From Burkholderiales bacterium (GTDB taxonomy: Bacteria; Pseudomonadota; Gammaproteobacteria; Burkholderiales; Casimicrobiaceae), in assembly GCA_031277215.1 (NCBI GenBank), contig JAITMR010000042.1:52781-116780 (forward strand): a DNA stretch of 64,000 bases, given 5' to 3'. The notes beneath the pieces are model-generated. The model was not told where the DNA came from. It worked only from the letters and a program-made list of their open reading frames with translations, and ran no database searches. Both the position numbers and the translations under genes were made by a program. Shown in pieces: positions 9,853-16,685 of this stretch. The stretch's first letter is position 1; the number at the start of each line of letters is the position of its first letter.

Positions 9853-11193
9853 ATGCCTCAGAAGTTGAATGATTTTTTGTCGTATGTGCAGGGGAGGGAC
9901 CCCAGTCAGGTGATGTTTCATCAGGCCGTCACCGAGGTGATGCAGAGTTTATGGCCATTCATTCAGAAGAATCCGCAGTACCGCGACAATGCGCTGTTGG
10001 AACGCATTGTCGAGCCGGAACGTACGATCGCTTTTCGGGTGCCGTGGGTTGACGATAAGGGAAAGGTTCACGTTAACCGTGGCTTCCGGGTGCAGATGAA
10101 CAGCACTTTGGGACCTTATAAAGGCGGCTTGCGTTTTCACCCGACGGTTACGATGGGGATGTTGAAGTTTCTCGCATTTGAGCAGGTGTTCAAGAATGCG
10201 TTGACGACGCTGCCGATGGGCGGCGGTAAAGGCGGCTCCGATTTCGATCCGAAGGGCAAGAGCGACAACGAAGTCATGCGTTTTTGCCAGTCGTTTATGA
10301 GTGAACTCTTTCGCCACATCGGCGCTGATCTCGACGTCCCGGCGGGAGATATTGGTGTTGGTGCTCGTGAGGTCGGCTATTTGTTCGGACAGTACAAAAA
10401 ACTGGCGAACACGTTTTCCGGTGTGCTGACCGGCAAGGGCACTTCTTTCGGTGGCAGTTTGATCCGGCCGGAAGCGACGGGTTATGGTCTGGTTTACTTT
10501 GTCAACGAAATGTTGGCGGTGCGCTCACAACTTTTGGAAGGTAAGCGTGTGACGATTTCCGGTTCCGGCAATGTCGCGCAGTATGCGGCGGAAAAATGTC
10601 TGGAAAGCGGCGCCAGGGTGTTATCAATGTCCGACTCAGGCGGGACGATAGAATTTCCGGACGGCTTGTCGTCCGACCAACTTGAGACGCTGATGCATTG
10701 GAAGAATGTCGAGCGCGGACGTTTGCAAACATTCGCCGAGCAACACAGACTCAAATTTCACGAAGGCAAAACACCGTGGCACATTGCTTGCGATGTTGCG
10801 CTACCGAGCGCGGTTCAGAATGAACTGAACGGCGACGATGCCAGGACATTGGTTAAAAACGGTTGTCTGTGTGTGGCCGAAGGCGCCAATATGCCTGCAA
10901 CGTTGGAAGCGATGCAGGTTTTTCACGATGCCAAGGTTTTGTTCGCTCCAGGAAAAGCCGCCAACGCCGGTGGTGTGGCCGTGTCGGGATTGGAGATGAG
11001 CCAGAACAGCATCCGGCTGTCGTGGATGCGCGAGGATGTCGATGCGCGTCTGCGCAATATCATGCAGGCGATTCACGCAGCGTGCGTGCGTTATGGCAAG
11101 GGCGCCGACGGACATGTGGATTATGTTGATGGCGCTAACGTGGCAGGCTTTGTGAAAGTGGCCGACGCGATGATAGCGCAGGGCATCGTCTGA
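9853..11193 (+). CDS. gdhA: Glutamate dehydrogenase (NADP-type)
   Basis: The 446-residue product interconverts 2-oxoglutarate plus ammonia and glutamate. The length and the block PMGGGKGGSDFDPKGKSD (about 119-136, with the catalytic lysine region) are those of the hexameric NADP-dependent enzyme. The Rossmann loop is GSGNVAQYAAEK near residue 236. ATG 9853 follows AGGAG with good spacing; the open frame extends 42 bases upstream but without homology. It is convergent with the histidine kinase gene, with only 15 bases between stops. Confidence 0.95.
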   Translation: MPQKLNDFLSYVQGRDPSQVMFHQAVTEVMQSLWPFIQKNPQYRDNALLERIVEPERTIAFRVPWVDDKGKVHVNRGFRVQMNSTLGPYKGGLRFHPTVTMGMLKFLAFEQVFKNALTTLPMGGGKGGSDFDPKGKSDNEVMRFCQSFMSELFRHIGADLDVPAGDIGVGAREVGYLFGQYKKLANTFSGVLTGKGTSFGGSLIRPEATGYGLVYFVNEMLAVRSQLLEGKRVTISGSGNVAQYAAEKCLESGARVLSMSDSGGTIEFPDGLSSDQLETLMHWKNVERGRLQTFAEQHRLKFHEGKTPWHIACDVALPSAVQNELNGDDARTLVKNGCLCVAEGANMPATLEAMQVFHDAKVLFAPGKAANAGGVAVSGLEMSQNSIRLSWMREDVDARLRNIMQAIHAACVRYGKGADGHVDYVDGANVAGFVKVADAMIAQGIV

Positions 11194-11208
11194 GAAATGA
11201 GTGTGCGC

Positions 11209-12705
11209 TCAGAAAGGAAAAGCGTCGGGCGAAAAAGAGCGCCGGGCAGAGGAGGCGGGGTGACGCGGCAGGAGCACCTTGATCAACGCGCCGCCATGTG
11301 GTGCGCTCAATAATTCGACGCTACCGCTGTGCAATCGCGCAATACGCTCGACGATGGCGAGGCCAAGACCGGCGCCAAGTTTGCCCTCCGGCGTCGAGCG
11401 CGCTTTGGAAGCGCGGCGGAACGGTTCTTTGAGGCGTTCGCGTTCCGCTTCGGGAAAACCGCTGCCGTGGTCGCTAACCTCAACCCATACCTGATGGGCG
11501 TCGAAACCTGTGGTGATTTCGATGGGTGGTTTACCGTGGGTGATGGCGTTATTGATCAGATTGTTGATCAGCCGTTCAAACGCTGTGGTTCGCACCGGAA
11601 TATCGGGAAGTTTCGAACCGGGTGTGAAACGAACATCGTAATGCGAACGCTGATAACGTTCGACACTGGAAGCGATTAAAGCGTTGATATTTTGCAGATG
11701 TGCAGGTTTACCATCATCGTTGCGTGCGAAATCAAGGAACTGATCAATGATACGGTCGATGGCTTCAATATCATCAATCATTAAATCACGTTCTTGAGGG
11801 TCATCGTGACTCATTTCGACACTCAAGCGAAGGCGAGCCAGTGGCGTGCGCAAATCGTGTGAAACACCGGCAAGCAATAACGCACGGTCATGCTCGACTT
11901 GTTGCAGACGGGTAATCATGGCGTTGAAGCCGCGATTGAGCGCCGCCATTTCGGAAGGCCCGGCATCTGGCAACGGCGGCGGCACTTCGCCGCGACCGAC
12001 CAGATTGACGGCTTCGGCGAGTTTGGTGAGCGGTTGCGACAGATAACGGGCGAAGGCGAGGGCGGCGAGAACCAGCATTGCAACGATGACCAGCGCCAGG
12101 AAGAATGCACGCGAAGGCACATCCTTTGCCAGTGGACGATCGGGCAGAATGAAACCAGCCCAGTAATAATTATTACGTGCGGAAAAACGCACCCACAGTA
12201 ATTGTCGCTCAGGTTGCAGCCGGATCATGGTATCCGAGCCGAGAGTCTTTTGTAAATATTTTTCGAGATCGAGGAACGCACCTGACGGCGGCTGCCCGGT
12301 TTGTCGCGGCTGTATCGGCGTCTGGTTCGAGCGAAACGGAAATGGATTGGACGAAGCGTCCTGGTCGAGCGACGGAATTTCCGGCTCGTTGCGAAACGGC
12401 ATGTCGAACTGAACTCCAGCCGAGGGCTGACTGGTGGTGCGACGGCGGCGCTCTTCAAACAGGCGGGCGTTGTATTGATGACCGAAGCGGCGCAGGATAT
12501 CGGCGCGTTCGGTCGGAATGCTCGAATCAAGCGCAGCACGCAACGCCTGCAACTGAACTGCTTTGGTGTGACCGAACTGGTAGATCAGCAGGTTTTCGCG
12601 GTCGTACTGAAACAGCAAGCCCATCACGATCAGCACCAATGCGATCAGTGCGACCAGAAAGCACAGAAGCCGCCCGAACAGCGAAGCCGGCCAAAAGTTG
12701 AACAA
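11209..12705 (-). CDS. EnvZ-type sensor histidine kinase
   Basis: The 498-residue inner-membrane kinase has a first helix at about residues 9-33, an extracytoplasmic region to about 190, a second helix (FFLALVIVAMLVLAALAFARYL), HAMP, and the dimerisation/phosphoacceptor motif GVSHDLRTPLARLRL (His about 281). The N box is NNLINNAITHG (about 378) and the G box GAGLGLAIVERIARLH (about 445). The sensor region contains a long Pro/Gln/Ser-rich stretch (about residues 85-150) that is not typical of E. coli EnvZ. The response-regulator gene ends 5 bases upstream, so the pair is one operon. Whether it senses osmolarity is unknown. Confidence 0.9.
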   Translation of the reverse strand: MFNFWPASLFGRLLCFLVALIALVLIVMGLLFQYDRENLLIYQFGHTKAVQLQALRAALDSSIPTERADILRRFGHQYNARLFEERRRRTTSQPSAGVQFDMPFRNEPEIPSLDQDASSNPFPFRSNQTPIQPRQTGQPPSGAFLDLEKYLQKTLGSDTMIRLQPERQLLWVRFSARNNYYWAGFILPDRPLAKDVPSRAFFLALVIVAMLVLAALAFARYLSQPLTKLAEAVNLVGRGEVPPPLPDAGPSEMAALNRGFNAMITRLQQVEHDRALLLAGVSHDLRTPLARLRLSVEMSHDDPQERDLMIDDIEAIDRIIDQFLDFARNDDGKPAHLQNINALIASSVERYQRSHYDVRFTPGSKLPDIPVRTTAFERLINNLINNAITHGKPPIEITTGFDAHQVWVEVSDHGSGFPEAERERLKEPFRRASKARSTPEGKLGAGLGLAIVERIARLHSGSVELLSAPHGGALIKVLLPRHPASSARRSFSPDAFPF

Positions 12706-12710
12706 GGTAC

Positions 12711-13487
12711 TCAGGCGTCGCAGCTTTCTTTACGTGCGTTGGCCGCGCCGTCACCGGATTTACTGTCTTCAGGGACATAAATGTATCCGAAGCCGCGCAC
12801 GGTTTGAATATAGCGCGGGTTAATCGGATCGGTTTCGACAAGCTTGCGCAATCGCGAGATTTGCATATCAATGGCGCGATCAAAAGTTTCATGGTCTTTA
12901 CCGCGAGCCAGCAGCGACAGCCGTTCGCGGGTGAACGGTTGACGCGGGTTTTGTCCCATGATTTTGAGCAATGAAAATTCGGCAGTGCTCAGGTGAACGA
13001 CTTCGCCATTTCTGTTCAGAGTGCGTGCTGCCAGATCCAGCATGAACGGGCCAAACGGAATCAAGCCTTCCTCGGTCGGCGCTCCAGCTAACTCGTGTTT
13101 CGGCGCACGGCGCAACACGGCATGAATCCGCGCCAGCAGTTCGCGCGGATTGAACGGCTTGCCGAGGTAGTCGTCGGCGCCCATTTCGAGACCGATGATG
13201 CGATCGACTTCTTCGCGGCGCGCCGTCAGCATGATGATCGGAATTGATTCGGCGTTGTGCGCACTGCGTAACTTACGACAAATCGACAAGCCGTCTTCAC
13301 CCGGCAACATCAGATCGAGTACGATCAAGTGCGGCGGAAAACGTTGCAACGTTTTTTCAAGTTGCGAACCGTCGGGCAGAGTGATCGCTTCCAAGCCGTT
13401 TTCTGTAAGGTAACGTTGCAGAAGATCGCGCAGACGCGGATCGTCATCAATCACTAAAATTCGGTAATGGCGGTCTGGAGTATTCAT
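12711..13487 (-). CDS. ompR: OmpR-family response regulator
   Basis: The 258-residue product has a receiver domain (acid pocket DDD at 14-16, phospho-acceptor Asp58 in VLDLMLPGEDG, Lys in YLGKPFNPRELLARI) and a C-terminal winged-helix DNA-binding domain (LSTAEFSLLKIMGQNPRQPF, RAIDMQISRLRKLVE, IQTVRGFGYIYVP). RGFGYIYVP with SRLRKLVE is characteristic of the OmpR subgroup. It is co-transcribed with the downstream kinase. The OmpR symbol rests on sequence resemblance and the EnvZ-like partner; the regulon is unknown. Confidence 0.88.
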   Translation of the reverse strand: MNTPDRHYRILVIDDDPRLRDLLQRYLTENGLEAITLPDGSQLEKTLQRFPPHLIVLDLMLPGEDGLSICRKLRSAHNAESIPIIMLTARREEVDRIIGLEMGADDYLGKPFNPRELLARIHAVLRRAPKHELAGAPTEEGLIPFGPFMLDLAARTLNRNGEVVHLSTAEFSLLKIMGQNPRQPFTRERLSLLARGKDHETFDRAIDMQISRLRKLVETDPINPRYIQTVRGFGYIYVPEDSKSGDGAANARKESCDA

Positions 13488-13866
13488 GACAAAATCAAAC
13501 CTGGTCGGAACGTTTCTAGTGTAACAAGTAATGAGACGTTAAGCATAAAATGAAGTGAGGAAGTGACAATAGGTATTAATTTCGGTGCGGACGGTCAGGG
13601 GATGGCGGGATTGGCATGGTTTTTTCGAAAGGCAGGGGGCCGCGGAGAGTGATTAAATCGGCGAGTCCGACTTTTTGAGTATAAAAAAGCCAAAAGGTTT
13701 TTGGGCGCATAATCCAGTATTTTCCAATCCTAAAATGAGCCTGAACCATGCGTAGCTTTTTGGTTTAGAGGCCGACCTGTTTTCATTGGAAAGAAGGTAT
13801 TGCCGACGCCTTGAATGGTGGTAGGCTCCACCTCTGCCCATCGACATTATGCAACAGAACTGAGTT
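13488..13866. other. Gene-free stretch upstream of ompR
   Basis: No convincing gene. The ompR promoter should lie in the first 80 bases, but I see no good -35/-10 pair. The rest is of mixed composition and may be debris of the decayed integrase insertion to its right. Confidence 0.4.
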
Positions 13867-13869
13867 GGT

Positions 13870-14188
13870 TCAAGCCCCTTTTTTTCGGAACGAACCAAAC
13901 AGCTTGCGCCGCATGTCTTGAAGCTTTTGCACAGCCTGTGAGTCGGTCATCGACATGACGGTTTCGTGCAGTTGTTGAGCCGTCATTCCCGGTTTGAGAT
14001 GCTGCTCGAAGCCCGGGATCGAGCGCAGCTTTTCCCAAGGTGTTTGAATCAGCTCTGTCGGGTAAGGATTTGCGAATCCGTCCGCGTCCATCAACTGTAT
14101 CTACCGAGAAGTAGCATGGTCGGTGGAAGTTCAAGTACGGATTGAGCGCCTGTTCATGGAGGCGGTTTCTGCGACTGCGCGTGAGCAC
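13870..14188 (-). pseudogene. Decayed integrase/transposase, C-terminal remnant with frameshift
   Basis: Two overlapping minus-strand frames together look like the C-terminus of a DDE (rve-type) integrase common in betaproteobacteria. One frame reads EQALNPYLNFHRPC then VDTVDGRGRIRK (to about 14060). The next frame continues TPWEKLRSIPGFEQHLKPGM and ends KLQDMRRKLFGSFRKKGA. The break is near 14060. The catalytic core is absent, so this is a fragment. It abuts the repeat cluster at 14203-14537. The family match is from memory of the LNPYLNFHRPC ... TPYEKLKSLP pattern. Confidence 0.55.
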
Positions 14189-14202
14189 ACGAATGCACCG
14201 TC

Positions 14203-14227
14203 ATTCTCGCCAGAGGCACGCGGGAAT
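14203..14227. repeat. dRS3-like palindrome, copy 1
   Basis: ATTCTCGC, 9-base loop CAGAGGCAC, GCGGGAAT. It is one mismatch from copies 2 and 3. It is followed by GACGGAG and an ATCACCACAAC phrase that also follows copy 3. Confidence 0.7.
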
Positions 14228-14281
14228 GACGGAGTATGCATATCACCACAACCTTTGCACACGAAGCTGCGGGGAAGGCCA

Positions 14282-14334
14282 TAGGGGCGGCCCCCCCGTG
14301 GCCGCCCAAGGGCAGGCACAGAGGCCTGCCCCTA
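14282..14334. repeat. Compound GC-rich double hairpin
   Basis: The outer arms are TAGGGGC (14282-14288) and GCCCCTA (14328-14334). Inside are two perfect stems, GGGCGGCC/GGCCGCCC and GGGCAGGC (14310-14317)/GCCTGCCC (14324-14331). It has no coding sense and probably forms a cruciform or bidirectional terminator-like structure. Confidence 0.65.
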
Positions 14335-14340
14335 CAAAAT

Positions 14341-14411
14341 GTTTTTGTGCCTCCGCATGAAAAACAAAAAGACACTGGATTCCCGCCAGAGGCACGCGGG
14401 AATGACGGAGT
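14341..14411. repeat. Repeat unit with TGCCTCCGCATGAAAA and dRS3-like palindrome, copy 2
   Basis: GTTTTTGTGCCTCCGCATG, then AAAAACAAAAAGAC, TGGATTCCCGCC...GCGGGAATGACGGAG (palindrome 14379-14403). The unit is repeated with few changes at 14462-14537. Confidence 0.7.
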
Positions 14412-14442
14412 GATCTTCCCTCGGAGTATTCGTGCCTTTTTC

Positions 14443-14537
14443 TGTGCCTCCGCGTGAAAATGGTTTTTCTCCGCGCCTCCGCGTGAAAAACAAAAAGACG
14501 CTGGATTCCCGCCAGAGGCACGCGGGAATGACGGAGC
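14443..14537. repeat. Repeat unit with CCTCCGCGTGAAAA and dRS3-like palindrome, copy 3
   Basis: Two tandem versions of GCCTCCGCGTGAAAA (about 14445-14460 and 14474-14490) precede AAACAAAAAGAC and the palindrome ATTCCCGC-N9-GCGGGAAT (14505-14529). Together with 14341-14411 it forms a direct repeat about 120 bases apart. Confidence 0.7.
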
Positions 14538-14556
14538 TTCTTTCCGTCGGAATACA

Positions 14557-15207
14557 TCACCACAACAATCGCAGACCCAGGCCGATAAAAATCACACCGG
14601 CGAGGCGGTCGAGCCAAAGGCCTATTCGTGGGTCACGCGCCAGTTGTTGGCCGAGGCTGCCGGCGAGAAATCCGAGGGTTGAAAAAATCAGCGCTGCTTG
14701 CGTTGTAAACAACAGCCCCAGCAACGCCAATTGCAAACCGACCATGCCGTGCGCTGGTTTGACGAATTGCGGCAGAAAGGCCAGAAAGAAAACGATAACT
14801 TTGGGATTGATGGCATTGGCAATCAGCCCGCGGGTGAACAGCGTCGGCATACCGGCTTGCTGAAACGTTGATGTCAACAGGGGCGAAGGGGAATTCGTAA
14901 TCGGTTCGACAGGGCGCTGCCAAGTACTTTTCAATGCGATGACGCCAAGCCAGATCAGGTAAACGCCGCCAGCAATCCGTAACACCATGAAAGCATGGGG
15001 TGAAGCGGCGATGGCGGCAGAAACGCCAAGCACGGCCAGCAAGGTATGGCTTAGGCAGCCGAGGGCGCAGCCCAACCCGAAGGCGACACCGGCGCGACGG
15101 CCACGCGCTACGCCGAGGCTGATGACCATCAGGTTGTCCGGGCCGGGCGCGAGCGTTACCAATACGGCGGCGGTGAGAAACAGCAGCGATTGTTCGAGGC
15201 CGAGCAT
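14557..15207 (-). CDS. LysE/RhtB-family amino-acid exporter
   Basis: The 216-residue membrane protein has about six hydrophobic helices. It carries the LysE/RhtB signature at the N-terminus ([32 protein letters not shown], where APGPD is diagnostic) and the conserved [18 protein letters not shown] motif in the middle. Members export amino acids or homoserine lactones; the substrate cannot be told here. It is divergent from miaB, with 108 bases between starts. Confidence 0.88.
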   Translation of the reverse strand: MLGLEQSLLFLTAAVLVTLAPGPDNLMVISLGVARGRRAGVAFGLGCALGCLSHTLLAVLGVSAAIAASPHAFMVLRIAGGVYLIWLGVIALKSTWQRPVEPITNSPSPLLTSTFQQAGMPTLFTRGLIANAINPKVIVFFLAFLPQFVKPAHGMVGLQLALLGLLFTTQAALIFSTLGFLAGSLGQQLARDPRIGLWLDRLAGVIFIGLGLRLLW

Positions 15208-15315
15208 GTGCGGTTGGGCGGAGAGCAGATCGTCATTATAGCGGGAGGGGATTGGAGAGGGGGAGGGCGGAACGCTTGCTATACTTCGCCTTTGTTTTTT
15301 GCATTTTTGGCAGTC

Positions 15316-16644
15316 ATGAAAAAATTGTATCTGCGCACGTTCGGGTGTCAGATGAACGAGTACGATTCAGCGCGTATCGCCGATCTTCTTGCCGATACCG
15401 AGGGCGTGGCGTTGACCGAACGGCCTGAAGAAGCCGACATTATTTTGTTTAATACGTGTTCCGTGCGCGAAAAGGCTCAGGAAAAAGTGTTTCACGACCT
15501 TGGGCGTGTGCGTTTGTTGAAGAAAGACAAACCGGAATTGATTATCGGCGTCGGCGGTTGCGTAGCCTCGCAGGAGGGCGAGGCGATTGTGAAGCGAGCG
15601 CCCTACGTTGACGTGGTGTTTGGGCCGCAAACTTTGCATCGGTTGCCGGAGTTGATCGCCACCAAACGCGCAAGCGGCCGGGCGCAAGTGGACATTCGCT
15701 TTCCTGAGATCGAAAAGTTCGATCATTTGCCGCCGCCGCGAGTCGAAGGCGTGTCGGCATTTGTGTCGATTATGGAGGGTTGCGGAAAATACTGCACGTA
15801 TTGCGTGGTGCCGTACACGCGCGGCGAAGAAATCTCACGGCCTTTCGAGGATGTGTTGGTGGAAGTTGCCGACCTTGCTGATCAGGGTGTGCAGGAGATC
15901 ACGCTGTTGGGGCAGAATGTCAACGCTTATCGAGGTAAAAAGGGAGGTACTGCGGAAACGGTCGATCTGGCGGAGTTGCTTGAGTATCTGGCGGACGTGC
16001 CTGGCATTGAGCGGCTGCGTTATACGACGTCGCACCCGTGCGAAATGTCGGCGCGTTTGATCGAGGCTTACGGCAAGGTGCCGAAACTGGTGTCGCAGTT
16101 GCATTTGCCGGTGCAATCGGGTTCCGACCGCATTCTTGCAGCAATGAAACGCGGCTATACGGCGATTGAATATAAATCCATCGTGCGTCGTTTGCGGGCG
16201 GTGCGGCCACAGTTGTCTTTGACATCCGATTTTATCGTCGGATTCCCCGGCGAAACCGAAGCCGATTTTGAGGCGACGCTGAAATTGGTGCGTGATGTGA
16301 AGTTCGATGGCGCTTTCAATTTTATTTACAGCCAACGCCCCGGGACTCCGGCGGCAGAGCTTGGCGAGCAGGTGCCTCGTGTCGTTCAACAGCAGCGTTT
16401 TGAAGCGCTACAAGCGCTGCTCGACGCGCAATATCGGGAATACAGCGAGACAATGGTGGGATCAACGCAACGTGTGCTGGTGACCGGCGCGTCAGTGAAA
16501 GATCCGAAGGAGTTGCAAGCGCGTACCGACAACAATCGTGTGGTGAATTTTGCTGGCGAGGAAGCGCTGATTGGACGTTATATCGACGTAATCGTTACAG
16601 CGGCGTTGCCGCATTCGCTGCGTGGCGAACAGGTGGCGGCGTGA
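15316..16644 (+). CDS. miaB: tRNA-2-methylthio-N6-dimethylallyladenosine synthase MiaB
   Basis: The 442-residue radical-SAM methylthiotransferase modifies A37 of tRNAs reading UNN codons. The N-terminal UPF0004 domain carries the three auxiliary-cluster cysteines ([10 protein letters not shown] Cys11, NTCSVRE about 48, GVGGCVASQ about 82). The radical-SAM CxxxCxxC is in [18 protein letters not shown] (about 156-163). A TRAM domain closes the protein. [11 protein letters not shown] is specific to MiaB rather than RimO. ATG 15316 begins [12 protein letters not shown], the usual start. The stop overlaps a GTG of the next reading frame. Confidence 0.95.
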   Translation: MKKLYLRTFGCQMNEYDSARIADLLADTEGVALTERPEEADIILFNTCSVREKAQEKVFHDLGRVRLLKKDKPELIIGVGGCVASQEGEAIVKRAPYVDVVFGPQTLHRLPELIATKRASGRAQVDIRFPEIEKFDHLPPPRVEGVSAFVSIMEGCGKYCTYCVVPYTRGEEISRPFEDVLVEVADLADQGVQEITLLGQNVNAYRGKKGGTAETVDLAELLEYLADVPGIERLRYTTSHPCEMSARLIEAYGKVPKLVSQLHLPVQSGSDRILAAMKRGYTAIEYKSIVRRLRAVRPQLSLTSDFIVGFPGETEADFEATLKLVRDVKFDGAFNFIYSQRPGTPAAELGEQVPRVVQQQRFEALQALLDAQYREYSETMVGSTQRVLVTGASVKDPKELQARTDNNRVVNFAGEEALIGRYIDVIVTAALPHSLRGEQVAA

Positions 16645-16685
16645 AGATGAGCATGGAAAAGCTGAGCGAAAGTGGAAGGAAACGA

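Noticed and set aside
14203-14537. Three spaced repeats as a CRISPR array
   Set aside because: Spacing is irregular, units contain shared flanks rather than unique spacers, and no cas genes are present.
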